From NCBI RefSeq assembly GCF_033568475.1, contig NC_133123.1, positions 56,489,522 through 56,553,521 of the forward strand: 64,000 bases of DNA, in the 5' to 3' direction. This document shows positions 48,435 to 61,129 of the stretch, one piece after another. Source of the stretch: Henckelia pumila (Eukaryota > Streptophyta > Magnoliopsida > Lamiales > Gesneriaceae). How positions within the stretch are numbered: the stretch's first letter is position 1; each line of letters starts with the position of its first letter. The notes beneath the pieces are model-generated. The model was not told the DNA's origin, made no database searches, and saw nothing but the letters and a program-made list of their open reading frames with translations. The translations under genes and the position numbers were made by a program.

Positions 48435-50265
48435 CGAATCGAGTATCGTGGTCGGTTTGTCCGTATGCGTTGGAATCTCGCCTTTTTTTTGAAACTCTTT
48501 TTTTATTTGTATTTTTCTTGAAATTAAATAAAATTAGGAAATTATATTAGGTTTTGTTTGGACAAATATTTATAAATTACAAAATTTTTATAAAATGTAT
48601 TAAAATCCTAGTATAATGTTTTTAACACGATGAACAAATTTCACGAATTTGAAACATCTGTACGGTCCCCCACACAACACACATGTTTTTATGTTACAAT
48701 TTCAACTTGGATTTATTCGAACCCATAGTGTGTTTTGAAACACAGAAACAGATTAGCGCTCCATTTTTTGGTAATCACAAATGGAATTGCATTTTGAGTG
48801 GTAAAATTACAATTTAAAATAATATTTATCATAAAAATTAATATTTTTTATAATTCAGATGAATCCGAATCTATCTAACAAAATTAATCCTTAATCAGTG
48901 AAACAAAATCGTCAGAATTTTTGTTCCTCAAACTATCCATTTTGTTTTCGTTTAAAATTTTTAATTGTATTTGTACTTTTTACCGTTGAATTAAATATTA
49001 ATGTGTATGTGTACCTATATGTGTCTAGTAAAATGCGTGGACCGGTTGTGGACTAGACGACTAGTAAGAAGTGTGGCGGTGGCGGGTCGTATTTTGGTGT
49101 TTGACTCGGCGTAACAATTCTGAAATATGGTGGTAATATTTTTTCTGAAGTTAGGCATAATATACTGCAATCTTTGAACCAAATATCGCAATCAAATTTA
49201 TTTGTTGACTTTTTTTGAAAAAAAAAAAAACGATTTTACAAACCAGTTCTTGGAACTAGGTTTCGTTTTTATATTATGTTATGTTTGTGTATAAATAAGA
49301 ATCTTGTTATGTAAGTGCCGATAAATATTATATTTTGGATTCGGACAAGCATCCATTATCTAATACTGATGTTGGAAAAAGAGATGGTAGATTGCACCTG
49401 ACTCAATCAAAGTCACATTAATGTTTCGAAGAAACTAGCAACACACATGTTTTTTATGAGATTGTTTTCAACCGTAATTTTGTAAGATATATTTCTAATT
49501 TTATTTGAATAATAAAAAATATTAATTATATTTCAAAAATATTATTTTTCATTTTAAATATATATTATATCGACCAAAGTGTGTTAGACGTGGTTTTGAA
49601 CCTCTTCAATGAGTGATATCCATTAATGATATGGTTACGTACCAATATCACTACAAAACAATTATTGTCATCTTTTGTGAAAGTTATATGAGCGGTCTAA
49701 GACTCTAAATAATTTCGATGTGTGTGAACTACATGTACGATGAAATTTGTACATTAAATATCGTTGTACGTGATATTTATAGTATTTTTAGCATTATTCA
49801 TGAAAAAATATGGCAAATCCAAAGCATCGAAATTTGAGGTGTCGGTCGAAATACATGTGAAATAATGTGGAAAAAAATGGTAAATCCGAAGCATTGCAAT
49901 TTGAGGAGCTGGTTATCGATAATTGAGTGTAAAATTGAGAAGATGTGATGGTTTAATTTGAACGGAAAATTGCCGTGTAATTGTTGACATAGAATGCATG
50001 TAATTATATTAAAACAATATTTGCATTCTAAAAAAATGGTGAAAATAATATTTTTTTTGTCAAAAAAAATTAATTATGATACGAAAGTTATACATTAGAT
50101 GCAAATTTATAAGATGTTTAAATTTTGAGATAAAATATAAATAAGTCGGATAAAAGTACGAAAATTATTAATTAATAACTCCACATCATCAAAATTACAT
50201 AACAAATATTATGCGATGATAAAAATCGAAATAATAATCACAATACACAAAAAAAATAAAAATTC
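48435..50265. other. AT-rich intergenic DNA
   Basis: I see no gene. Short direct repeats occur at 49800-49915, where AAATCCAAAGCATCGAAATTTGAGG-like text appears twice about 75 bp apart. Confidence 0.5.
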
Positions 50266-50269
50266 ATAT

Positions 50270-50960
50270 ATATGAGACGGTCTCAACTCTCATTAATCAA
50301 TTTTATGAAACGATTCTTCGATCAAATTGATTCATAAAATAATAATATTTTATAAACCAAAAATATTATTTTTTAATATAATGATCGAATTTATTTGTAA
50401 AACCTACTATCACGGTAATAAATTAATAATCAGCCAATCGGAGCCACATGTCATGAAGATAAACAATAATTGAATGAATGTGACAAAAAGGAAAAATAAA
50501 TTCATTAAATAGGGCAACACTTTTAATGAATGCATGATAAGTGTATATTCTACTTTTTGGTGAAAATTGAGTATTGAGTAGACCCCCACTCACTCGTCCT
50601 CTTCAAATAAAAATAATACAAAATCACTCGCATTTTCAACTCAGTAATTTAAATGTTACTTCACCTAAACACAGTACTAGGCTACTAGCTAGCTATTTTA
50701 GGCTGGATTCGACAATATTCTTTAATTACCTCGTAAATTTGTTTATTCTTACTCCTTGTGTTTTTGGTACAATGATGCATGAATTATATTTGAAATTATA
50801 CTGGACTGGACAAGTAAATATATAGATGCACATGGGAAAAAACTACTCAAAAATTACTATGAGATCATCTCGTGAGTCAATTTTTTGAAATGATATTTGA
50901 TCTCTTCCAATCCATAAAAACTATTATTTTTATGTCAAAAGTAAAATATTTAGTATATTT
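50270..50960. repeat. Diverged GAGACGGTCTC MITE-family copies
   Basis: One copy begins near 50275 (GAGACGGTCTCAACTC) and runs to about 50420. Another, more diverged, begins near 50859 (GAGATCATCTCGTGAGTC) and runs to at least 50960. Both contain the TATTATTTTTTA/AGTAAAATATT core. The sequence between them has no gene. Confidence 0.4.
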
Positions 50961-53865
50961 TTATTCGAGTGAAAAATATTTTTTTTTGTTATTTACGGTA
51001 TGGTAAATATTGTATTATTAATTTTGTGCAATATTATTTTTTATGGACAAAATATTATATATATGTTGATTTGAGTGTGAAACCCACTCTCTCCTATTTT
51101 AAATAATATTGTACTATTTGTCTCTTCAACTGAATCGGACTTCAAAAGTTCTAAAAATATTCTCTCATAAGTTGATATTATATTCTTTATTTTTCTTGAA
51201 AAGCTTTCAAGCAATAATATCTCGTATTATTTATTAATGTTCATGCAAAAAGGTGCCTAAATAATAAAATGAACGAGAAATTCACAATAAATATTTTATC
51301 ATATACTTTAAAACTACAATTAGCTGGAATTATTACTAATTACTATATACATGCTTCATAAGAATTGGATTTGGAATTTACTATGTATAGATGTCATTCC
51401 AAATTCAAATATATAAATATAAAGAATCTAAATCCAGGCAAGAGGCGCACGTGAGATCCAGGTTGTATTTAGGGAGGGTGAAGAATTTGGATGAAAAGTA
51501 TATAATATATTCATAGATCATGTGGTTTAGTACTGTCAAAAAATATTAAACCCCCAAAGTTTAGGTTCTTATCGGAAATGGTATTTTTTATCTTGGAATT
51601 TCGTTATTTTACTGTTTTTATATATTACAAAAATTCAGTCATATTCGTGTATTTTTCAATTTTTGATAATATTAGTTATTTTATATCAAAAGTGATAATA
51701 TGACACCATATAATATACACGTTAGTGTCACTTGAACACACTATTGATATCATATCATCGTCACATTGGGAGAGAAAAAAAATTTACAAAAGTAAAAATA
51801 AAAACAAAAAAACAAAAAAAACAAACTAAAATTGAAATTTGATAATATAAAATATCAAAATTGCAAAAAAAAACAAACGCACACGTGTATATATATATAT
51901 AAAGCAATCTTGACTCCTTATCATGCTTTGTTGATGTTTTAGGGAAGCTTCGGTTTGGTGAATGATCCAATATCACACATTACTTCGCTTACACACCTTT
52001 TATTTTTAAAAATTTCTTAGCACTTTAATTTAATCCATTCAATATCTAAGAAAATTGCAAAAATCTTAATATATATTGATCTAGATATATAGAATTTTGA
52101 TCATGAATTTTAGTCGTAGCTTTGTATTAATGTAATAAAAACTTTAATTCGTACATTGTCGATATCTGACTTATTATTTATATATCCGACGTAATATCAG
52201 GTAAAATCATCATATATAGTTATTGAAATATTAGCCCTGTGGGATGTAATTTTTATTTATTGAAGTATAAAAAAATATTCACATATTTAAACATGTACAT
52301 AACATTGTATTTTATTTTTACTTTAGGATCCATCCATCCATCCATCAATCAACTCAACATATGCATGGCAGCATGGCATCCTCGCTGGGCGGTGGATTTG
52401 TCTGCCTCCTTTTCGGTCCACCATATAAATTATGATTTTTTAAATACTTTATAATATATATTTTTAAGTTTGATACATTTAATCTTTTTTTTATTCTGTA
52501 AATTTAATCTTTTGAGTTTACTCTTGGTCGTTCAAGTGAACCATTTTTAAAACTCGCGATTTCAATTTTAGCTCGAAGATTGATAAAAGATTAAACCGAA
52601 CCAAAGCATTTAAATACAATTTAAATTTTGAGTTTTCATATATTTACTTATGGCGAACATTATATCTAATTAAAATAATTATTTAATAAGGGTATGTTCA
52701 GAACTTATAAAACGTTTTTATGTAAGTATTTTCTAAAAAATATACAAAATATTTTAAAAAATTTTATAAAAATAAATGTGTTTTAACAATTATTCTACAA
52801 AAACGTTTTTACAATTAAAAATTAGTATTTTTTCCATCATTTTTTTCAATTCCAAAAACATGAGAAAACACATTTGTTCTTTAAAAATTACACTTGAAAA
52901 ATACTTTTTTAAAAATCAAAAATATTTTTACAAAAAATCTTAACCAAACACATGCTTTATATAAGTTTTAAACTTATAAAACACTAAAAATATATTTAAA
53001 TTACTTGTTCAAACTAATCCCAATGTTGTTATAAAATTTTTTAAAAAGATTTACCTTTTTATTAACTTACAATGTTGATAGATTTTGTACAAGAGCACTA
53101 TATCGTCTTACTGGTTAATCTTGTGAAACTATATTTGATCTGATCTATAATAAAAATATTATTTTTTGTTGGTTTGAGTCAATATTATACCATCTCATAA
53201 AATTGAATCCGTGATATCGTGCCGCATGCACACTTACTCTGAGTTTTGTATATATACGTACTTAACTACACTTGAAAATGCATTAATCTGCACATTTACT
53301 TTATTGAAATTATTTTCTGACAGATAATTTATATTTCAATTCGTATTTTTGTTGTACTCTGATTTAGATTGTAATTGTAGTCTCTAAAAAAAATCGTATT
53401 AATTTGAAATATTTTAATTATAAAAATTAAGCAAAAATAAAAAAAAAGAAAGAAAAAAAAAAAGCAGCTAATTAATATGTATGTGTGTGTGTGACAAGTA
53501 TAACTGATAGTTTTACTCAAAAAAAAAAAAGTATAACGCATAGTACGTGTTGTGTGTCTCTTTGATTATCATATACTAAAAAAACATCAAATTTTCATTT
53601 GAATATTTCTCTAAATACAAAATTTAAAACGAATTGCTCAATCTTGATCTCAAAAATAAAATATTTACGATAATTTCAAAAATCTACCCAAAAAATCTAT
53701 TTTTTAAAAATGAAAAATTTAGTTTTTAAAATTTATTTGGGCAAAGAATTAATGGAAAACAAGTTGGGACTCCATAGTCAAGCTCAATTAAAATCAATAT
53801 TTTCAAAAGTCATTAATATTTTAAAATTTTAATATAATATTAATAAAATAGTATACCGTACTATA
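50961..53865. other. AT-rich intergenic DNA
   Basis: This holds simple AT tracts, a short (ATCC)n tract near 52328-52344, and a possible MITE at about 52690-52940 (GGGTATGTTCAGAA against TTAACCAAACACATG). Another GTCTTACTGG...ACCATCTCAT MITE relative lies near 53100-53220. No gene is seen. Confidence 0.4.
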
Positions 53866-54260
53866 TTGTACCCAAAATCATATGCCGTATTGAAAATTAC
53901 GTATAATAAATTTATACCGATATCGTACCAAAACTTTCGGTATATCTAAATTTTCGGTATATCGAAATTTTCGGTATATATAACTAAAATACCGATTATA
54001 TCAAAAGTTTACGGTATACCAAGATTTCGGTACGATATCGTTATATACCGTTTACGCCGAAAAATAATCTTATATATATTTTTAATTTATAAATTTATTA
54101 TTTTAAAATATTATATATTTTAAAATTTTATATATTTTTTCAATATTCCGATATATACCGAAATTTTCAAATTTCATGCCATTAACGTAACGAAAAATTC
54201 GATATTGTTACCGTACCATAATATACCAAAAATTCGGTATTTTTCGATAGAGAAACTTCA
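53866..54260. repeat. AT-rich repeat with recurring TTCGGTATA
   Basis: TTCGGTATA or TACCGA phrases recur many times, notably at 53935-53980 and 54020-54240, often as inverted pairs (CGGTATACC). The pattern resembles dispersed plant repeats of this motif. It has no coding frame. Confidence 0.55.
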
Positions 54261-54306
54261 ATATACCTAAAAGTAGGTATTTTTTCCCATCTTTATTTAT
54301 GATTAG

Positions 54307-54386
54307 TATACGTGGATTGTGTGTTTTTTTTTTTTAAATAAAAAAACACAATACAATCCACGGACCACGTATACGTGGATTTGTGT
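54307..54386. repeat. Hairpin with GTATACGTGG direct repeats
   Basis: CGTGGATTGTGTGTTTTTTT (from 54311) pairs with AAAAAAACACAATACAATCC (from 54341), giving a long stem. It is followed by a perfect 14 bp palindrome CCACGTATACGTGG (54365-54378). The phrase GTATACGTGGAT occurs at both ends (54307 and 54370). The ACGTGG cores match ABRE/G-box-like half sites, but no gene is close. Confidence 0.6.
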
Positions 54387-54389
54387 ATC

Positions 54390-55390
54390 CTTTTAATAAA
54401 ATCATTTAAACATTTTATTTATTTATTATTTTCCCTTTCTCGCACGCATTACGTGAGATATTTGCCAATTGCCAGTGTCTTTGTTAAGTGGGAGAATGTC
54501 ATGGCTAATGTAAGCAAATTTGGATTCGTTCGATTCTTTATAGAAACTTGAAAGCTGAATCAAACCAACTTCATCGGTTTTACTAAACAATAAACCAAAT
54601 AAAACTATTTATAATTGAAAACCGAACTAAACCAACCCTATATTTTCGATTTTGGTTTGGTTTAAATAATCAATTTTATATATTTTTTTTCCATGAAATA
54701 TTTTGATTATTTTTAAACATAATTTTCTAAATTAGTTACTATAAATACACAAATATCAATTCACATACAAATATCAAAATGAATTTAAGAAAAAAAATAA
54801 AATACAGCAAATTAATTAAATTCCTATAGTTACAAAATAAAAATAATAAAAAAAGTTCTAACAAAGTCTATTGTAAAATTTAATATTTACAAAAATAATT
54901 TTGATTCGATGTAGTTTGCTTTTCTTCATCTAAAATAATAACCGAACCAGTTTTTTTTTTTGGTCGATTTTATGACATATCCACAACATTATTGAGTATT
55001 AAAAATCAATCCAAACAGACCGTCTAGCTTAATCCTGCAGTTTGGTTCAATTCGATTTGGACAAATTTCTCCTGACCCTAACACCAATTAAATTGAATAC
55101 ACAATCCAAAAAAAAAAATTGCAAAATTGCAAAATCAACACATGGAAAGAGATTTTTTTAAAAAAGGAAAAAAACATGATTAGACAGTTTTGTGAGAGAT
55201 CTAGATAAAAACTGTATTGCAGTCCGGAAGAATGGGGTAAGATTAGAAAGTGAAAAGTTTTTTTGTTACCATTTTGCACCTTAAATATGTGAATCTAATG
55301 ACGTTGTTTGAGATATTTTTGTTAAAATTACATAGACGTAACTATATTGGATCATAAAAGTTAGTAAGAGACTATATATATCCCTTTATA
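54390..55390. other. AT-rich intergenic DNA with AACCGAACTAAACCAA-type repeats
   Basis: From 54560 to 55050 the text repeatedly uses AACCGAAC, AACCAA and GGTTTGGTTT, a common degenerate plant intergenic repeat. No gene is seen. Confidence 0.45.
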
Positions 55391-55396
55391 TAATAA

Positions 55397-56111
55397 TGAT
55401 ACCTTGGTAAGTTAGAGGTATCAGGCCTATGGAAAGGCAGAGGCGTCAGGGAGGCTAGTTAGGACAGCGAGTAGGGCTCTAGCCCGACTATTTTAGGAAG
55501 GAAAGGTGATATCCCGAGAAGTCAGAGGTATCAGGGCTACGGAGAAGCAGGAACATCAGGGCTGGATAAAGTCGAACTAATAGCTCAGATACAAGGGAGT
55601 AGCTCACCCCGGAGAGAGGCGTGAGACCGAGAAGACCAAGTCTTTAGGACTTGAGCAAGACCCATTTTTCAGGGGCATGATCCCCACGATTGCCATAATT
55701 CCGAGCCTTCCAGCTTCATCGTGTGTGACAGGTAAACGTGGGCAATTTCTGCACCCACGACCCTAGATCGTGGCCACTACCCTGGAAATACGGAGTGACT
55801 CTCTTACTCTAAACTCTATAAATACCTTACATCAGGTATCAGTAAAGGTATGTTCTTATGAATCTCAAAAACACTATATTCATTCTTCCTAAAAGCCCAC
55901 TCTATTTCTAAGTCTGACTTAAGCATCGGAGTGGCCCCACCGGAAAACCTTCCGATGCCCCACTAACGTGCTTTTATTTCCTTTTCGCGTGTGCAGATCA
56001 CCTTGGTTGTGGAAGGACCAACTTTATATCATTCTCATTAGCCCGGTCATCTCGTCAGACCCACTTTACTACCATGATAACCCGGGCACTCATTTTTATC
56101 AAACATCATCA
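55397..56111 (+). repeat. Tat element 5' LTR (start approximate)
   Basis: The right edge (ACATCA, two bases before the primer site) is fairly sure. The left edge at the TG near 55397 is a guess, since no second LTR is available to compare. A TATA box, CTATAAATAC, lies at about 55817-55826. Near the left edge a ~40 bp segment starting AAGTTAGAGGTATCAGG (55410) recurs as AAGTCAGAGGTATCAGG (55519). Confidence 0.55.
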
Positions 56112-56112
56112 T

Positions 56113-56130
56113 TGGCGCCGTCTGTGGAAA
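56113..56130 (+). other. Tat primer binding site
   Basis: TGGCGCCGTCTGTGGAAA is the usual Tat-lineage primer site, thought to pair with a tRNA-Asp-like 3' end. Confidence 0.85.
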
Positions 56131-56151
56131 GCTTGTTCTATAGACGTAGAT

Positions 56152-57261
56152 ATGGCTTCTCGTGAACAAACACCACTAGAAGGGCCCCAGCAGGGCCGAA
56201 ATATTGTTATTCCTATTGAGCAGCTCGAATCATATGTTCAGGATATGATACAAAAATCGTTAGCAGCTACAAGGCAGCCACAGTCAAAGGAAATAACAAT
56301 GGAGGGAGAAGGGAACCAGGGTAATCCGAACCCTAATCCCCGAACCAGAGAAGGCAAAGAGGAGAAAAGTTCTTGGATGCACTCAATACAGCCTTCTGTG
56401 GCGGATGAGGTGCATGAACTCAGGAAGAAGATACAGAAGTTAGAAGAAGAGGGTCCCAAAATGGCCTGGTCTATCAAGATCCCAAGTTGCCCTTTTTCAC
56501 AGGAGGTGATAGAGGAATCCTTGCCATCCCATTACAAGTCGGCCAAAATCCGAGAATATGATGGGAGCATTGACCCAGAAGAGCACTTGGCTCGGTTTGA
56601 GAATGTGGCCATGTTACATTGCTATGGAGACAAGATTAAGTGCAAAGTCTTCTTAACCACTTTGGTGGATTCTGCCCAAAGGTGGTTTGAGAAGTTGGAG
56701 CCGCAGAGCATTCGATCGTTTGCAGATTTCAAGCAAGTGTTCTTGCAGCACTTTAGCAGTAGCAAGAGGTATAAGAAAATGGCTTATAGCCTATTTGAAG
56801 CAAAGCAAGCAGGAGAAGAGTCTTTGAGAGCCTACATTAAAAGGTTCAATAAGACTGCTTTGGAAGTCCCGACCTGTGCCTAGGAGACTAAGATCACTGC
56901 CTTTACTCAAGGTCTTCGGGAGGGGGAATTTTTCAAGTCATTAGTGAAAAAAGCACCCCAGACTTTCAAGGACTTGCTGGCCCGGGCCGAGAAATACATT
57001 AAAATGGAGGAGGCCCGGAGGCAAAAGAAGGAGGTAGCCCTGAGAGATGGAGGTCGGGAACAGGGAAGAAACAGAGAAAGTCAGGACCGCATGGGGCGAT
57101 TGTCCCGGTATGCACCACACAGCATAGTCCGGGACAGAGCTGTGCATGTATGTGAAGTAGGGGCTGAGGCTCAGACCCCTGTTTCTAGGGAAAAATCTTT
57201 GAAGTATTGTGCTTTTCATCAGGAAGACACACATGACACCAATGAATGCCGGACGCTATAG
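56152..57261 (+). pseudogene. Tat gag, interrupted by TAG
   Basis: The likely start is the ATG of MASREQTPLEG at 56152; an upstream in-frame ATG at 56074 lies before the primer site and cannot be used. The retrotransposon gag fold is clear (IREYDGSIDPEEHLARFE to about FNKTALEVP). A TAG at 56881-56883 interrupts it, and the same frame continues to a Cys/His cluster (CAFHQEDTHDTNEC, a degenerate zinc knuckle) and a second TAG at 57259-57261. The frame then runs on into protease, so two amber codons are the only breaks up to about 58438. Confidence 0.88.
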
Positions 57262-58440
57262 CAAAGACAGCAACAACCCTATATCAGGGATGGTAAGCTG
57301 GTTCAAAAAAGGCCCCGGGGTCCGCCTTGGATTCAGGGGTCACAGGCGCTGGTTTCTTCTGGGACTGGCATTGTTTCCCGAGAGGGAGGGAAACAAGAGG
57401 CAGGTCCCCGAAAGGAGGATAGAAAATCAGGAGAGGGGCCGGCTAAAGGGGTTATCAACATGATATCAAGGGGATCTACTGACGGAGATTCGAACCGAGC
57501 CAGAAAGTCTTGGAGCCGAAGGGAGAGTTTGGGGGTGGAGGAAGGGAGACGGGGTTCAGGGCCAGTCATCACATTTGGACCCCGAGACCTGGAAGGGGTA
57601 AACCTGCCACATAATGATGCCTTGCTTATACAAGCCCGGATTGCTAACTACGATGTACGAAGAGTGTTAATAGACTCGGGAAGCTCGGTGAATATCATTT
57701 TTCAAGAAGCATTTGAGCAGATGGATTTGCAGGGGTATGAGTTGAGCCCGGTAAAAACAGCCTTGTATGGATTTTCCCGGCACACCATACAGCCTCAAGG
57801 GGAAATGTTACTGCCCATAACCTTGGGGTCGGGAGATGTGAAAAAGACGGTCATGACAAGGTTCACGTTGGTTGAAGCACCATCTTCTTACAACGTCATC
57901 TTGGGGAGGCCGGCTATAAATGCCTTCAGAGCTGTGGCCTCAGCTTATCATCAGAAGATTAAGTTCCCCGTGGGGGAAGTCAGGGGAGATCAGCCCTCTT
58001 CTAGAAAATGTTATGCCGAGATGGTCAAAGTAGATTACAAGAGGTCAAGACAAACCGGAAAGGAGGGAGGACAGGGAGGAAGGGAAGTTTGTTCGGTGGA
58101 AGAAGATAAAGGCGAGTATGACGAAGTGGAGCTGGTACTCGGGCAAAAAGGGAAATCTGTCAAGATTGCCCGGGGCTTGGAGACAAATTTGGCTGAGCAA
58201 TTGAAAAGCTGCCTCATCTGGAATAAGGATGTGTTCGCCTGGGCTCAAAACGATTTGATGGGAGTTTCATCTCATATTGCAGAGCATAAACTCAATATCA
58301 CCCCTGGGTCCAGGCCTGTGCTACAAAAGAAAAGACATTTCGGGTCTGAGAAGGATAAAGTGATCGCGGAGCAGGTTCAGAAGCTATTACGGGCCGGGCA
58401 CATTAAGGAGCACAATTTCCTACCTGGCTGTCTAATGTAG
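57262..58440 (+). pseudogene. Tat protease and start of RT
   Basis: In frame with gag. The protease motif is VLIDSGSSVNIIF (D-S-G, near 57670-57705), followed by the flap and GRPAINAFRAV regions. The linker leads to the RT N-terminus (HKLNITPGSRPVLQKKR). A one-base shift near 58410-58435 ends this frame at 58438-58440 and moves RT into another frame. Confidence 0.87.
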
Positions 58441-59492
58441 TGCTGGTACCGAAGGCTACAGGGAAATGGCGGATGTGTGTGGATTTTAGGGATCTAAATA
58501 AGGCCTGTCCCAAGGACTGTTACCCTTTGCCTCGGATTGACCAGTTGGTGGACTCCACATCTGGGTGTGAATTGCTCTGCTTTATGGACGCATACCAGGG
58601 GTATCATCAAATACCTTTATCCTCAGAGGATCAGGACAAAGTTAGCTTCATCACGTCGGGAGATACTTTTTGTTACATGATTATGCCATTTGGTTTGAAA
58701 AATGCAGGAGCCACGTATCAAAGGATGATGGACAAAGTGTTTCGGGAGCAGATGGGTCGGAACGTGGAGGTATACGTGGATGAAATACTGGTGAAATCCA
58801 AGACCCGGGATTGTTTTGTGTCTGACCTGGAGGAAACTTTTGCCATAGTTCGGCAGTATGGGATCAGGTTAAACCCAGCCAAGTGCATATTTGGAGTGAA
58901 AAGTGAGAAATTTCTGGGGTTCATAGTGACTGAGCGAGGGATAGAAGTAAACCCGGAAAAGGTGAAAATATTGCTCGAGATTCCTTCGCCAACATCAATA
59001 AAGGAGGTTCAACGGTTGACCGGGCGAATTACAGCCCTGTCTAGGTTCATAGCCCGGTCAACTCATCGAAGTTATCACTTTTTCCAAGTGTTGCATAAGG
59101 CCCAGAGGTTTGGTTGGAATGAGCAATGTGAACAGGCCTTTCAGGAATTGGAGCATTTGGCCAGCTTGCCTGTCTTGGTTAAACCAAAGCCGGGGGAAAG
59201 GCTGTGGATATATTTGTCCACTACGGAGCAGGCGGTCAGCACTGTTTGGATAAAAGAGGAAAAGGGAGATCAGAGGCCTGTGTACTATGTCAGTCATGCT
59301 TTGAAAGGGTCGGAAGTCAGAAATACGAAGATTGAGAAAATGGCCCTGGCTTTGGTAATAACAGCCCAGAAATTGAGACCCTATTTTCTGTCTCACCCGA
59401 TAACTGTCCTTACTAACAGCCTCCTAGGGCGAGTCATGACTCATCCAGATGCCTCGGGGAGGCTTGTGAAATGGACAGTGGAATTAGGATAA
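58430..59492 (+). pseudogene. Tat reverse transcriptase-RNase H with YVDE active site
   Basis: The RT palm is well kept: WRMCVDFRDLNKACPKD, FMDAYQGYHQI and MPFGLKNAGATYQRMM. The catalytic box reads YVDE (the second Asp codon is replaced by GAA at 58782-58784) instead of YVDD, which should abolish polymerase activity. The first RNase H follows (to about 59460); its catalytic residues look degenerate (YLSTTEQAVS where DAS-type residues are expected). The frame ends at a TAA at 59490-59492 where GAA would be expected. Confidence 0.88.
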
Positions 59493-59559
59493 TATGATAT
59501 TGAATACCCAGCCTCGTAAGGCCATCAATGCCCAGGCCTTATCCGATTTTTTGACATAG

Positions 59560-60333
59560 GTGACCACTTTTGGTCAGGAAGAAGTATGGAGAGTATTTGT
59601 AGATGGAGCCAGTAGTGTCGGAGGAAGTGGTGTGGGGGTCATCTTGGTTTCACCCACCCATGAGAAAATCAAAATAGCTGTGAAATTGGATTTTCAGGCC
59701 TCCAACAACGAGGCTAAATATGAAGCCGTGATAGCCGGGATGAAACAGGCTCGGGAAGTCGGGGAAAGTCATATCATAATATACTCAGACTCACAATTTG
59801 TGGTCCAGCAGGTAAGGAAAACCTTCTGTACCCGAGAGGAAAAATTGATGAAGTACTTAAAGGTAATTGGGGAGCTCGGGGCAGGTTTTCTTACTTGGAG
59901 CATTGAGCAAATACCTCGGGAGAAAAATATGGAAGCCGATGCTTTGGCTAAGAGAGCTGTAGCTTGGGAAAATGATGATACGGAGGCTCTGATGCAAAGG
60001 GAATTGGTGGCTGCCATAAAAGCCTTGGAGCCGGTCTTCCAAGAAGATACATGGATGACCCCGATAGTAAAATACCTTACCAGTGGGGATCTTTCGGCAG
60101 ATAAAGGGCGAGCTCGGGTAATGCGGAGACAGGCACCCCGATTTGCTCTCATCGGTAGTAGGCTATATAGGCGTTCTTATCAGGGTCCTTTGCTCAGATG
60201 CTTGAAGGAGGGGGACACAAATTATGTCTTACGGGAAGTACACAAAGGATGTTGTGGGAACCATGGAGGGTCTATGAGTCTGGCTCGAAGGGTACTGTTT
60301 GTCAGGATACTGGTGGCCCACTTTACAGGCTGA
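59560..60333 (+). pseudogene. Tat second (archaeal-type) RNase H
   Basis: The frame opens with VFVDGASSVGGSGVGVIL, then SNNEAKYEAVIAGM and YSDSQFVVQQV, ending with NMEADALAKRA, which are the D-E-D-D positions of an RNase HI-like domain. This extra domain separates the Tat lineage from chromoviruses. The region after 60060 leads into the integrase N-terminus and then shifts frame near 60290. Confidence 0.88.
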
Positions 60334-61092
60334 AGCATCTAAAATGGCTCGGTCTTGTGAAGGATGTCAGAGGTTTGGCAATGTGCAGCATAGCCCGACA
60401 AGTAATCTTAATCTGATATGGGCCTCGTGCCCCTTTGATCAATGGGGTCTGGACATAGTGGGACCTTTCCCACAAGCCCGGGCACAGAAGAAATTCTTGC
60501 TCGTGGCCATGGATTATTTTTCTAAGTGGGTGGAGCGGAGCCTTTGTCAAGAATAACAGAAGGAGAGGTGATGAAGTTCTTGTGGAAAAATATAGTATGT
60601 CGGTTCGGGCTTCCGAGGAAGTTGGTCTCGAATAATGGCAGACAATTTCAGGGGTAGAAGTTGGCAGATTGGTGTGCAGAGATGGGCATTAGGCAGGCCT
60701 TCACCTCGGTCGCCTACCCTCAAAGTAACGGACAAACGGAGGTAACCAACCGTACTATTGTTCGATCTTTGCAGGCTCGGTTGCATGGAATGGGGAGAGA
60801 CTGGGTAGAGGATATCCCGAGTGTGCTGTGGGCCTATCGCACCACTCCTCATACTGCCATGCAAGAATCACCTTTTAGCCTGGTCTACGGCTCCGAGGCT
60901 ATTCTGCCAGTAGATATTGGACAGCCCTCAGCTCGGGTTATGGCATATGAAGGTACGAAAACAGGGGCCTGGACACAAGAATTGGATCTGATTGAAGAAC
61001 AAAGGGAGAAAGCAGCTCGCAAAATGGAGGCCTATAGAGCCCGGGTGATGCAAGCTTACAATCAGAAAGTCAAACCCCGGGAATTTCAATAA
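60296..61092 (+). pseudogene. Tat integrase, split and truncated
   Basis: The first part (60299-60556) has the CEGCQRFG zinc-binding pair and the first catalytic Asp (GLDIVGPFP), then stops. The second (about 60661-61092) has AYPQSNGQTEVTNR with the catalytic Glu, then SVLWAYRTTPHTAM. Stop codons and a frame change near 60550-60660 break it. The protein ends at KVKPREFQ-stop, so the C-terminal DNA-binding module that normally follows is missing, and the tandem array begins about 40 bp later. Confidence 0.87.
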
Positions 61093-61129
61093 AGGTATTC
61101 ATTCATGCAAGAAAATTTTCCATTACGAA

